From positions 682,001-746,000 of the forward strand of contig NZ_JACIJJ010000002.1 of assembly GCF_014199325.1 (NCBI RefSeq): a stretch of 64,000 nucleotides of DNA, written 5' to 3'. The DNA is from Sphingomonas yantingensis (GTDB taxonomy: Bacteria; Pseudomonadota; Alphaproteobacteria; Sphingomonadales; Sphingomonadaceae). Shown here in pieces: positions 16,570 through 24,640 of this stretch. The position numbers and the translations under genes are program-made. The notes beneath the pieces were generated by a model. That model searched no databases, was not told the origin of the DNA, and worked only from the letters and a program-made list of their open reading frames with translations. The stretch's first letter is position 1, and every line of letters begins with the position of its first letter.

Positions 16570-16651
16570 CCTTGGGCCGCGGGGATGCGGATCGGTCGCG
16601 GCTTTGGCATGGCTCGACCTTCGCCCGACCGGGCCTAAGCTGGAGCTGAAC

Positions 16652-16969
16652 ATGCCGCGTCTGATAGTCGTGAACCGCGAAGGGGAAGAGCGCACGGTCG
16701 AGGGTGATGCCGGCCTGAGCGTGATGGAGGTGCTACGGGTGAACGGCTTCGACGAACTGCTGGCACTGTGTGGCGGCTGTTGCAGTTGTGCCACCTGTCA
16801 CGTCCATGTCGATCCTTCGTTCGCGGGCGTCCTGCCGTCGATGGGCGAGGACGAGAATGATCTGCTCGATTCATCGGGGCATCGCGACGACACGTCGCGC
16901 CTGTCTTGCCAGATCCCGTTCAGCGATGCGCTCGACGGCCTGAAGGTTCGGATCGCCGAAGAGGATTGA
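16652..16969 (+). CDS. [2Fe-2S] ferredoxin, putidaredoxin-like
   Basis: A 105-residue vertebrate/putidaredoxin-type ferredoxin. The cluster ligands are in [14 protein letters not shown] (Cys-x5-Cys-x2-Cys) plus a fourth Cys in RLSCQIPFS. An additional adjacent Cys (GGCCSC) is present. The C-terminal segment [14 protein letters not shown] ends without the Trp seen in putidaredoxin. It carries single electrons from the ferredoxin reductase (5185-6432) to the P450s of this window. It is a lone gene divergent from tesB and is followed by a hairpin. No other ferredoxin is present here, so it may serve all four P450s. Confidence 0.92.
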   Translation: MPRLIVVNREGEERTVEGDAGLSVMEVLRVNGFDELLALCGGCCSCATCHVHVDPSFAGVLPSMGEDENDLLDSSGHRDDTSRLSCQIPFSDALDGLKVRIAEED

Positions 16970-16986
16970 TCGGCGTCTCCCGAGGG

Positions 16987-17004
16987 CCCCGCCAGTTGGC
17001 GGGG
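16987..17004. terminator. Hairpin between convergent ferredoxin and flavin reductase genes
   Basis: CCCCGCC-AGTT-GGCGGGG forms a 7-bp perfect stem with a 4-nt loop, extended by partial pairing outside. It lies between the two stop codons and could end transcription from both sides, though there is no clear U tract. Confidence 0.5.
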
Positions 17005-17015
17005 TGCCCGGCCGA

Positions 17016-17951
17016 TCAGGCCGTCTCGGGCGCTCCCGAGACCTTCTCGAGCAACTGGTGCAGCAGCGCCATCTCAGCCGGCGTCAGCCGTTCGTCGAGC
17101 TGCCGCTGCGTCGTTTCCGCTACCGTGACCAGTTCGGCCAACTGCGCGCGGCCTTGCGCGGTCAGATGAAGTCGATCGCCTTCGACCGCGACCTCGCCCC
17201 GCGCGACCAGCCGGTCGATCGCGTCCTCCGGCAAGACGACGCCGCCATTGCCAGCGCGTGAGACCAGACCGTCCCTCGTCAGCCCGTCGCCGAGACCCAA
17301 TGAGGCGAGAACGGTATAGTCCGACCCGCGCAGCCCGCGTCGCCGGTATTCGCGCCGGATATCGGCGAAGGCGGCGTTATAGGCGAGGCCGAGCAGATGC
17401 CCGGTGAAGTAGCGCCCGAACTCACCGGCTTCGGCATCCTCGGGACGCGCAGGCCGCCGGCCGGCCGGCATCATCTGACCATATTGGCCACCGTGGAAGA
17501 CGAGCGGCGCAGCGGTGTCGATCGACAGGTCGACGACCTCGCCCACGAAGATCGCATGGTCCCCGCCCTCATGCTCGAACGCGGCACGGCAGACGAATCG
17601 CGCGGCACATCCGTCCAGCAGCGGCACGCCGCCCGGCCCGGTCGTATAGTCGAGGCCGGCGAACTTGTCGGCCCCTCGGGAGGCGAAGCGCTGCGACAGA
17701 TCGCGCTGGCCCGCAGCGAGGATATGGACCACCCAATAGCCAGCGTCGCGAAACGCGGGCAGGTTGAGGCTGTTCAGGGCAAGGCTCCAGAGCACCAGCG
17801 GCGGATCGAGCGACACCGAATTGAAGCTGTTGGCGGTGAGGCCGACGGGTCGGCCGTCGGGATCACGGGTCGTGACGATCGTCACGCCCGTCACGAACGA
17901 GCCGAGCGCCTGCCGGAACAGGCGCGGATCGATGGCGGCGGTCTGGGTCAT
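17016..17951 (-). CDS. Flavin reductase with C-terminal MarR-like winged-helix domain (HPAH C1-like)
   Basis: A 311-residue two-domain protein. Residues about 5-165 are a flavin reductase domain (FRQALGSFVTGVTIVTTRDP, GLTANSFNSVSLDPPLVLWS, FEHEGGDHAIFVGEVVD), which would supply reduced FMN or FAD to a monooxygenase. Residues about 190-311 resemble a MarR winged helix. The same order is known in the C1 reductase of Acinetobacter p-hydroxyphenylacetate hydroxylase, where the C-terminal domain is autoinhibitory and senses the substrate. No matching flavin-dependent oxygenase is in this window. It overlaps the hydrolase gene by 4 nt and ends the operon that starts at 21261. Confidence 0.87.
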   Translation of the reverse strand: MTQTAAIDPRLFRQALGSFVTGVTIVTTRDPDGRPVGLTANSFNSVSLDPPLVLWSLALNSLNLPAFRDAGYWVVHILAAGQRDLSQRFASRGADKFAGLDYTTGPGGVPLLDGCAARFVCRAAFEHEGGDHAIFVGEVVDLSIDTAAPLVFHGGQYGQMMPAGRRPARPEDAEAGEFGRYFTGHLLGLAYNAAFADIRREYRRRGLRGSDYTVLASLGLGDGLTRDGLVSRAGNGGVVLPEDAIDRLVARGEVAVEGDRLHLTAQGRAQLAELVTVAETTQRQLDERLTPAEMALLHQLLEKVSGAPETA

Positions 17952-18943
17952 GTCGTCTCCCCGTCGTGCGAAAGTCCAGGCCACGCCGCCCGCCCGCCCG
18001 CCCAGCCCTCGATCAGGGAACGAAGCGCGGCAACGAGCGCGTGCGGCTGATCGACCATCACGTGATGGCCGGCGCCGGGAATGTCGAAGAAGACCGATCC
18101 GGGCGGCGCCTGCCGTCTCTGTTCCTCGACATCCTCGTCGAGCAGGACGATCGAGTCCTCGCCGCGCACAAAGGCCAGGGGACAGGTTGCCTGCGCGACC
18201 TCTTCCCAGCCGCTCGTGAAGTCCAGCCGGGTGAAGAACTCGGGGTCGAAGCACCAGGTCCACCCGCCTCCCTCCTCGCGAAGGGCAGCGCGCGCGATGT
18301 CGTCGGCGACATAGGGGTGCCCGGCGTCCTGATCGGGCGCGAAGCGGAATCGCGAGAGCGCGTCGGCGAGGCTGGCGTAGTGGCGTTCACGATAGAGGCG
18401 GGGGTCGGGTCGCAACTCGTCGGCGACCAGCAGTGAATCGACGAAGATCGCGCCGGCCATCCGGTCGCCGTGTTCGGCGGCTAGCAGTGCACCGGCCTTG
18501 CTGCCGAAGCTGTGGCAGGCGATGACCGGCGGCGCATCGGCGGCAAACAGGGCGCCGGCGTGCATCGCGGCCCAGGCCTCTCGCGCGGTCTGCGCGACGG
18601 CGTAGCGCGGACGCCGTGCCGATCCGCCGGTGCCGGACCATGAAAAGGACGCGACGCGGTAGTCGCGTGCGAGCATCGGCGCGACCGGCCCCCACCAGCG
18701 CGCATGAGCGCCCGACCCATGGACCAGCAGGATGCCCGGCTTGCCGACCTTACCCCAGCAAAGCAGTTCGATCTCGGCGCCTTCGACCTCGATCCGGCGT
18801 TCCTCGACCGGCGCTGCCATCGCGGCCCTGTACCACCGAGGGGCGGGCGGCCGTTCTCCGCCGAACGCGGCAAGCGGCCAGGTCCGCCGCGCCGGATCGG
18901 ACAGCCGGGCACGTGCGGCCGCTATCCCGGACAAAGCGCTCAT
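17948..18943 (-). CDS. Alpha/beta-hydrolase
   Basis: A 331-residue alpha/beta-hydrolase of unknown substrate. GILLVHGSGAHARWW near residue 70 is the oxyanion-hole strand, CHSFGSKAG at about 145 is the nucleophile elbow with Ser, FVRGEDSIVLLDEDVE carries the probable acid, and GAGHHVMVDQPHAL carries the catalytic His. The first about 45 residues precede the fold and may be poorly structured. It lies between an acyl-CoA dehydrogenase gene and the flavin reductase gene with ATGA overlaps on both sides, so it is part of the same pathway, possibly a C-C or ester hydrolase for a ring-cleavage product. Confidence 0.83.
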   Translation of the reverse strand: MSALSGIAAARARLSDPARRTWPLAAFGGERPPAPRWYRAAMAAPVEERRIEVEGAEIELLCWGKVGKPGILLVHGSGAHARWWGPVAPMLARDYRVASFSWSGTGGSARRPRYAVAQTAREAWAAMHAGALFAADAPPVIACHSFGSKAGALLAAEHGDRMAGAIFVDSLLVADELRPDPRLYRERHYASLADALSRFRFAPDQDAGHPYVADDIARAALREEGGGWTWCFDPEFFTRLDFTSGWEEVAQATCPLAFVRGEDSIVLLDEDVEEQRRQAPPGSVFFDIPGAGHHVMVDQPHALVAALRSLIEGWAGGRAAWPGLSHDGETT

Positions 18944-20052
18944 CCCGCGTCCAGCGACGCGATCCGGCGAATGTGGAAGTCGATGTCGCCATAGGTTTTT
19001 TCGAGCGTCAGCAGCCGGCGATAATGATGGCTGACCTCATACTCATCGGTGACGCCATAGCCCCCGTGCAGCTGGATGGCGTTGCGTGAGACGAACTGCG
19101 ATGTCTCTCCGATCGTGATCGCGGCGAGCGATACGGCGCGCGCGCGCGCCCGCCCGTCGCCGCCCGCGACGGAAAGGGACTGGTACAACGCCGAGCGCGC
19201 CTGATGCGCCGCGACGAACATGTCGGCCATGATGTGCTGTAGTGCCTGGAACTTGCCGATCGCCTGACCGAATTGGTGCCGCTCCTTGAGATAGGCGGCG
19301 CAGATGGAGAGGGTCGCCTCCATCGATCCGACCGCCTGCGCCATCAACGCGATCTTTCCGTGATCGAAGGATTTTTCGAGGACCACCTGGCCGTGTTCGG
19401 CCTGAACGAGGATGGCGTCCGCCGTCACGTCCACCGCGCCGAACCGGATGTCGGCGGCGACGGTGCCGTCGATCAGCGGATAGGCTTCGGCCGTGACGTT
19501 TGCCGCGTTTTTGTCGACCCGGACCAGTACGGTGCCGTCTTCGCCCTCGATACTGGCGGTGACGATCAGCGTGTCGGCCGATCCGGCATCGAGCACCAGC
19601 ATCTTCTGACCGGTCAGCGCGAAGCCATTGCCGCGGCGGCTCAGACGCGTGAGGCGCGGTCCGCGGCCATAGCGTTCACCGGGCTCGTCATGCGCCAGCG
19701 CGACGCGCCGTTCGCCCGCGGCGATTTCAGCCAGCAGGCCGGCGTCCGGAGCGTCGGACAGGATGGCGGGCGCGATGACGGCGTTGCTGACCAGCGGATC
19801 GACCACGAGCCGGCCGCCGACCGCGGTCATCAGCACGGCGACATCGTCGAAGCTGCCGCCGAGGCCGCCCTTTTCCTCCGGCACGGCGAGTGCCAGCCAG
19901 CCAAGCTCGGCGAAGCTGGCCCAGGCACCCGCATCGAACCCGTCTTGGCGATCGCGCAGCGCACGCCGATGCTCGAGCGAGTAGCGGTCGCCCACCAGCC
20001 GCTCCGCACTGTCGAGCAGCATCCGCTGCATGTCGGAAAGATTGAAGTCCAT
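18940..20052 (-). CDS. Acyl-CoA dehydrogenase-family subunit (C-terminal FAD-motif partner)
   Basis: A 370-residue acyl-CoA dehydrogenase-family protein. It keeps the C-terminal motifs RHQFGQAIGKFQALQH (about 255) and QLHGGYGVTDEYEVSHHYR (about 330), which bind the FAD of a neighbouring subunit in the family. The middle-domain motif that should read like SEPGAGSDLA is degenerate. The preceding gene at 20062 has the opposite set, so the two should form one heteromeric enzyme, as in the ChsE and FadE pairs for steroid CoA esters. It is spaced 9 nt after the partner gene, overlaps the hydrolase gene by 4 nt, and has GAAGGA before the ATG. Confidence 0.88.
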   Translation of the reverse strand: MDFNLSDMQRMLLDSAERLVGDRYSLEHRRALRDRQDGFDAGAWASFAELGWLALAVPEEKGGLGGSFDDVAVLMTAVGGRLVVDPLVSNAVIAPAILSDAPDAGLLAEIAAGERRVALAHDEPGERYGRGPRLTRLSRRGNGFALTGQKMLVLDAGSADTLIVTASIEGEDGTVLVRVDKNAANVTAEAYPLIDGTVAADIRFGAVDVTADAILVQAEHGQVVLEKSFDHGKIALMAQAVGSMEATLSICAAYLKERHQFGQAIGKFQALQHIMADMFVAAHQARSALYQSLSVAGGDGRARARAVSLAAITIGETSQFVSRNAIQLHGGYGVTDEYEVSHHYRRLLTLEKTYGDIDFHIRRIASLDAG

Positions 20053-20061
20053 ATTCGTCCT

Positions 20062-21261
20062 TCAGAGCCCGAAGGCGAGTTTGGCGATGATCCCGCGCTG
20101 GATCTGAAGCGTACCGCCGAAGATCGTCGCCGCGCGGCTGCCCAGCGCCGTCGCGGTGCGTCCCGCGATATTCTCGGGCCACAGAGGCGTCGGGGTCTGG
20201 TGGGCGAGTTCGATCGGAAACTGGCGCATGGCCAGCGCGCCGTACAGATCGACCTGAAGCTCCGTGATCGCCTGTTGAAGCCGCGATCCCGAAACCTTGA
20301 GCGTCGAGGCGACCGCGGTGAGGTCGTAGGCGAACTCTTCGGCGGCGAGGACGCGGAGCACCGACCATTCGAGCGCGGCGACCTCGGCCTCCAGCCGGGC
20401 AAGGCGCGACTGGAATTGCGGCAACCGCGCCAGTGGCAGGCCGTCCAGCGTCTCCGCTTCGGCAATCGCGCGCACGCGGCGCAATTCCCGCTTGTTCCAA
20501 TAGATGAAGGAACTCGTCGTCCGCTCATGGTCGAGCAGGAACTTGGCATAGGTCCAGCCCATGCCCGGTTCGCCGACGAGGTTCTCGGCGGGCACTTCGA
20601 CATTGTCGAGGAAGACCTCGCAAAGATCGGCCTCGCCGTTAATCTCGGGGATCTGGCGGATGGTGATGCCGGGGCTCTTCAGATCGATCAGCAGAAACGA
20701 GATGCCGCGCTGCGCCTTCACCGCCGGATCGGTGCGAACGAGGAAGAACCCCCAGTCCGCGTCATGCGCGCCACTCGTCCAGATCTTCTGCCCGTTTACG
20801 ATGTAGCGGTCGCCCTGAAGAACTGCGGCGGTTCGCAGGTTGGCGAGGTCGGACCCGTTGCCCGGCTCCGAAAACCCCTGGGCCCAATAGTAGCGGCCTG
20901 CGCGGATGTCGGGCAGGAAGCGCGCCTTCTGTTCCTCGGTGCCGAAGGTGTAGATGACCGGGCCGACCATGTGCGTCGCGCCCCAGTTGACGTCGGGCGC
21001 CCAGGCGCTGGCCAGTTCGTCCTCGAACACGAATTTCTGGAGCGGCGTCCAGTCCTGACCGCCATGTTCGACCGGCCAGTGCGGCACCGACCAGCCACGC
21101 TCGTTCAGGATCGCCGCCCATTTCAGCGCGTCCCTGTTCTCGCTTTGCAGGCCGCCGAACGCCCGTTGGCGCGCACGCATGTCGGGGGGCAGGTCCTGTG
21201 CCACCGCTGCGCGCACCATCTGCCGGAAATCGTCGAGCTCCCCGCCGGGCTTCAGGTCCAT
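20062..21261 (-). CDS. Acyl-CoA dehydrogenase-family subunit (SEPGNGSDLA partner)
   Basis: A 399-residue acyl-CoA dehydrogenase that would introduce a double bond into an acyl-CoA, passing electrons to ETF. The middle domain is intact: FSEPGNGSDLANLRT and VNGQKIWTSGAHDADWG. At the C-terminus FGGTLQIQRGIIAKLAFG is present, but the RxQFG and QLHGG motifs are lacking; the next gene (18940) supplies them. I use the ATG at 21261 because GGAG stands 6 nt before it; ATG 21267 is too close to that site. It is the first gene of a four-gene operon running to 17016. Confidence 0.9.
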   Translation of the reverse strand: MDLKPGGELDDFRQMVRAAVAQDLPPDMRARQRAFGGLQSENRDALKWAAILNERGWSVPHWPVEHGGQDWTPLQKFVFEDELASAWAPDVNWGATHMVGPVIYTFGTEEQKARFLPDIRAGRYYWAQGFSEPGNGSDLANLRTAAVLQGDRYIVNGQKIWTSGAHDADWGFFLVRTDPAVKAQRGISFLLIDLKSPGITIRQIPEINGEADLCEVFLDNVEVPAENLVGEPGMGWTYAKFLLDHERTTSSFIYWNKRELRRVRAIAEAETLDGLPLARLPQFQSRLARLEAEVAALEWSVLRVLAAEEFAYDLTAVASTLKVSGSRLQQAITELQVDLYGALAMRQFPIELAHQTPTPLWPENIAGRTATALGSRAATIFGGTLQIQRGIIAKLAFGL

Positions 21262-21354
21262 GTCCATCTCCGCGCGGGAGCCGATCCGCTCCGGCCGTGC
21301 CCGCATCCGACTAGAAGCAATCGCAGCGGCCACGATCAAGCCGCGCGGCTTCCC

Positions 21355-21368
21355 ATCACGTATCCGAT
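21355..21368. promoter_or_regulatory. Operator-like inverted repeat in a divergent region
   Basis: Reads ATCAC-GTAT-CCGAT, flanked by C and G. It is 94 bp from the acyl-CoA dehydrogenase start (21261) and 77 bp from the E2-like gene start (21446). A weaker half-site ATCGC lies at 21320. Confidence 0.5.
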
Positions 21369-21445
21369 GCCCGCACCGCTCGCTCGACGCCTCATGAAGC
21401 GGCATGCATGGTCGAGAAGAGTTTCATTACAAGGAGAGCGCGCCG

Positions 21446-22189
21446 GTGGCCGCCTATATCGATACGCTGCCCCCGTGGCCCGAACAGGATTTTGCCGAGT
21501 TCGGCCCCGTTGAAGTCCGCAAGCTCGGTCGCATCCAGCAGCTTACCGCCAGCTTCCTCGGTCGGAACTGGGTCGCGATCCCGCACGTGACCCATCAGGA
21601 CGAGGTCGACGTGACCGCGCTGGAGGGCGCGAGGAAGGCGTGGAACGCGGCCAATCCCGATGCGAAGGCGACGCTGCTCGTGCCGGTGGTAAAGGCGCTC
21701 GCCGCGGCGCTGCGTGCCTATCCGGTGTTCAACACGTCGCTGATGGCCGATGGCAAGTCGCTCGTCTGGAAGGATTACGTCCATATCGGCGTGGCGATTG
21801 ACACGCCCGGCGGCCTATTGGTCGGTGTCGTGCGCGACTGCGATAGGAAGGCGCCGCCATTGATCGCAAAGGAGATCGCCGACCTGTCCGCGCGGGCGCG
21901 AGCCAAGGGGCTTTCGATGGCCGAGATGACGGGCGGCAGCATGACGATCTCGTCGCTCGGGCATATCGGCGGGACGGCCTTCACGCCCATCGTCAACGCG
22001 CCCGAGGTTGCCATCCTCGGCATGACGCGGCTTCAGTTGCGGCCGATGCCGGGGGAAGGGGACGCCATCGAGTGGCGTCAGATGCTGCCGCTGTCGCTCA
22101 GCTACGATCACCGCGTCATCAACGGCGCGGATGCGGCGCGTTTTGTCCGGCGTGTCGGCGACGAACTGGCAAGCTATCGCTTCGAATGA
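21446..22189 (+). CDS. Stand-alone 2-oxoacid dehydrogenase E2 catalytic domain
   Basis: A 247-residue acyltransferase domain as found in E2 components, but without lipoyl or peripheral-subunit-binding domains. VTHQDEVDVTALEGARK, GGSMTISSLGHIGGTAFTPI and SLSYDHRVINGADAARFVR are visible. The catalytic HxxxDG motif reads HRVING, with Asn for Asp. The GTG start at 21446 is preferred over ATG 21404 because AAGGAG stands 9 nt upstream and homology begins there. Without a lipoyl arm it cannot work as an ordinary dehydrogenase core; it may transfer an acyl group between CoA and another thiol, or act structurally. No E1 or E3 gene is in the window. It overlaps the MFS gene by 4 nt. Confidence 0.85.
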   Translation: MAAYIDTLPPWPEQDFAEFGPVEVRKLGRIQQLTASFLGRNWVAIPHVTHQDEVDVTALEGARKAWNAANPDAKATLLVPVVKALAAALRAYPVFNTSLMADGKSLVWKDYVHIGVAIDTPGGLLVGVVRDCDRKAPPLIAKEIADLSARARAKGLSMAEMTGGSMTISSLGHIGGTAFTPIVNAPEVAILGMTRLQLRPMPGEGDAIEWRQMLPLSLSYDHRVINGADAARFVRRVGDELASYRFE

Positions 22190-23847
22190 CGGGGAAGGGG
22201 GCGCCTGGTGGGCTGTCTGCCCCGCTGCGCCACGCGGCGTTCCGACGCATCTGGTTGGCGAGCCTGTTCTCCAATTTCGGCCTGCTCATCAACGGTGTCG
22301 GTGCGGGCTGGGCGATGACGACGATGAGCGGGCGGGCGCAGGACGTGGCGCTCGTCCAGACCGCGTTGATGCTTCCCTACATGCTGTTTTCCATGGCGGC
22401 GGGGGCGATCGCCGACACCTACGACCGACGCCGGGTGGCACTGCTCATGCTGGCATTCACACTCGTCGCGTCGGCAGCGCTCGCGCTGACGGACTGGCGG
22501 GGCTGGCTAACCCCCACGCTGCTCATCGCCGCGTGCTTCGTCATCGGTACGACGAATGCCATGTTCGGCCCCTCTTGGCAGGCGTCGGTGGGGGAACAGG
22601 TGCCGGCGGCCGATCTGCCCTCGGCGGTCGCGCTTAATTCGGTCAGCTACAACATCGCTCGCAGCCTCGGCCCGGCGGTCGGCGGCGCCATCGTGGCGGC
22701 GGCCGGCTCCGTCGCGGCTTTCGCGGCGATGACGTTCTGCTACCTGCCGATGGTCGGTGCGATGGTGGCGTGGCGCCGCTGCGCCGATGAGCCGCGGCTG
22801 CCGCCGGAGCGTATCGGCTGGGCGATCCAGTCCGGCGTTCGCTACATCGTGCACTCGCCGCCTATCCGGACGGTGCTGCTCAGCTGCCTGACCGTCGGGA
22901 TCGCGGGCGGCGCCGTCACGTCGCTGATGCCGCTCGTGTCGCGCGATCTGCTCGGCGGTGCGGCGGGGACGTATGGATTGCTGCTGGGGGCATTCGGCGT
23001 GGGCGCCGTTCTCGGCGCCGCGATGATCGGCCGCATGCGTAGGCGACTGGCGCCCGGAAGCGTGCTGGCGCTCAATGCCCTGGTGGCGGGCGGCGCGATC
23101 GGCGTGGTCGCGCTTTCGCGTCTGCAGCCGATCAGTCTCGCCGCGCTCGTCGTGGCGGGGGCCGCGTGGATGCAGTTGATGACCGGCTTCAACGTGGCGA
23201 TCCAGACCCGCGCGCCGCGCTGGGTGGCGGGGCGGGCACTGGCCGGCTTTCAGGCTGCAGCGGCCGGCGGGCTCGCCATCGGCAGCCTGCTCTGGGGTGC
23301 GATCGCGGCGGCGCTAGGCACGGGGACCGCGTTCGGACTGTCGGGAGCGGCGCTTGCCGCCTGTTCCTTGCTGGCGAAGGCGTGGCCGGCGGAGGCCGAA
23401 GGGGCTGAACCGGGCGACGGGGCCATCGCATCGGGCGACATCGCCATCAACCTCGCGATCACCGGTCGCAGCGGACCGGTCGTGGTCGAGGTCGAGCACG
23501 ACGTCGATCCGGCCGGTGCCCGAGCATTTTATGCGGCGATGATCGAGGTGAAGCGGATCCGGCATCGCAACGGCGCCTATGGCTGGTCGCTGTCGCGCGA
23601 CATCGCCGACGAGAGGCGATGGGTCGAACGATTCACCGCGCCGACATGGAACGACTATCTGCGTCAGCGCGATCGGATGACGCAGGCCGAGCATGCGGCC
23701 CTGAGCGCCGCGATAGAGCAAGGCGGCGGCTCGGGGATCGTCGGCGTGCGCCGATTGCTCGAACGGCCGCTGGGCTCGGTCCGGTGGCAGGCTGAAACCC
23801 CCGACCGCGGCCTGACCCTGCCCGTCGCCGCCGGCACCGGCCCCTGA
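22186..23847 (+). CDS. MFS transporter (EntS-like MFS_3 family) with C-terminal soluble domain
   Basis: A 553-residue protein. Residues about 15-405 form a 12-helix MFS transporter of the enterobactin-exporter-like family (FRRIWLASLFSNFGLLINGV, AGAIADTYDRRRVALLM, GPSWQASVGEQVPAADLPSA). Residues about 425-553 are soluble and contain a ferredoxin-like region (VEHDVDPAGARAFYAAMIE, RNGAYGWSLSRDIADERRWV) similar to the tails seen in this MFS subgroup. It is probably an exporter for a pathway product or toxic intermediate. It overlaps the E2-like gene by 4 nt. The 270 bp downstream contain an operator-like repeat and no gene. Confidence 0.88.
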   Translation: MTGKGAPGGLSAPLRHAAFRRIWLASLFSNFGLLINGVGAGWAMTTMSGRAQDVALVQTALMLPYMLFSMAAGAIADTYDRRRVALLMLAFTLVASAALALTDWRGWLTPTLLIAACFVIGTTNAMFGPSWQASVGEQVPAADLPSAVALNSVSYNIARSLGPAVGGAIVAAAGSVAAFAAMTFCYLPMVGAMVAWRRCADEPRLPPERIGWAIQSGVRYIVHSPPIRTVLLSCLTVGIAGGAVTSLMPLVSRDLLGGAAGTYGLLLGAFGVGAVLGAAMIGRMRRRLAPGSVLALNALVAGGAIGVVALSRLQPISLAALVVAGAAWMQLMTGFNVAIQTRAPRWVAGRALAGFQAAAAGGLAIGSLLWGAIAAALGTGTAFGLSGAALAACSLLAKAWPAEAEGAEPGDGAIASGDIAINLAITGRSGPVVVEVEHDVDPAGARAFYAAMIEVKRIRHRNGAYGWSLSRDIADERRWVERFTAPTWNDYLRQRDRMTQAEHAALSAAIEQGGGSGIVGVRRLLERPLGSVRWQAETPDRGLTLPVAAGTGP

Positions 23848-23864
23848 CGAGATGAGATTTCGGG

Positions 23865-23878
23865 ATCGCATCGGTGAT
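23865..23878. promoter_or_regulatory. Weak operator-like inverted repeat upstream of the decarboxylase-family gene
   Basis: Reads ATCGC-ATCG-GTGAT in the 272-bp gap before the gene at 24120. It is the most distant copy from a start codon (about 240 bp), so it is less certain than the others. I see nothing else in the gap. Confidence 0.35.
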
Positions 23879-24119
23879 CTTATGCCTCATGTGGTGGTCA
23901 AACGACCCGTGATGGCGAGAACTGTGACCGGGCCGGGGGACGAGATGATCGCGCACCAGAACCTTGGTTCGAGGGCGCCCGAGCAGTGGCTGCGCGGGAA
24001 GGGGTGTCTGATCGCCGGGCCGGTCCTCGACGTTCCGTGGCGGGCGGCGGTCTGTGCGGTCATGGCTGAAATATCGGTGGCGCGGACGGGCCCGTCCCGC
24101 CTCATGCAGGGAGCAGCGA

Positions 24120-24542
24120 ATGACGATCGAACGGACCGAGCGGGGGCTGAAGATCTTCGGTGAGATGATGGGCGAGACCCGGGCGACTGAGATGCGCGCC
24201 GGCCTGTCCGGCGACCATTTCGGGGCCGCGATCGGTCAGCTTGCGGTCGATTACGCTTTTGGCGACGTCTGGGCTCGGGACGGTCTGGCGCGCAAGCAAC
24301 GCAGCCTCGTCGTCATCGGCATCCTGATCGCGCAGCGGCAGATCGCCGAATTGAAGAATCACATCCGCATTGGCCTGGCCAACGGACTGACCGCGAGAGA
24401 GATCGAGGAGGCGCTGATCCAGGCCATCCCCTATACGGGCTTCCCCGCGGTCGCATCGGCAACGACCGCCGTCGTCGAGGTGCTGCGAGAGCAGGGCATC
24501 GATACGACCACGCGCACGTCTGAGGAACGTGGAATGCTCTGA
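24120..24542 (+). CDS. Carboxymuconolactone decarboxylase-family protein
   Basis: A 140-residue all-helical CMD-family protein related to PcaC. LARKQRSLVVIGILIAQRQI and ELKNHIRIGLANGLTAREIE are the typical helices, followed by EALIQAIPYTGFPAV. It lacks the CxxC of AhpD-type peroxidase partners, so a lyase or decarboxylase-like role on a small acidic intermediate is more likely. GGGAGCAGCGA precedes the ATG. It is followed by a P450 gene about 100 bp downstream on the same strand with an operator-like repeat between them. Confidence 0.85.
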   Translation: MTIERTERGLKIFGEMMGETRATEMRAGLSGDHFGAAIGQLAVDYAFGDVWARDGLARKQRSLVVIGILIAQRQIAELKNHIRIGLANGLTAREIEEALIQAIPYTGFPAVASATTAVVEVLREQGIDTTTRTSEERGML

Positions 24543-24552
24543 CGGCGGGGGC

Positions 24553-24566
24553 ATCGCGGCTACGAT
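24553..24566. promoter_or_regulatory. Operator-like inverted repeat upstream of the P450 gene at 24641
   Basis: Reads ATCGC-GGCT-ACGAT, flanked by C and G, ending 74 bp before the GTG start of the P450 gene. Confidence 0.55.
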
Positions 24567-24640
24567 GTCGATGCGTCGTGCTGTTGGCGGCAACGCCACA
24601 CGGTTATGGTTGAGTCCGGCTTGGTTGGGGAGCGGGTGCG

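Noticed and set aside
19273..21513. A 746-codon open frame on the plus strand across two genes
   Set aside because: It is antisense to the acyl-CoA dehydrogenase pair, whose family motifs are on the minus strand; high G+C makes such long shadow frames common here.
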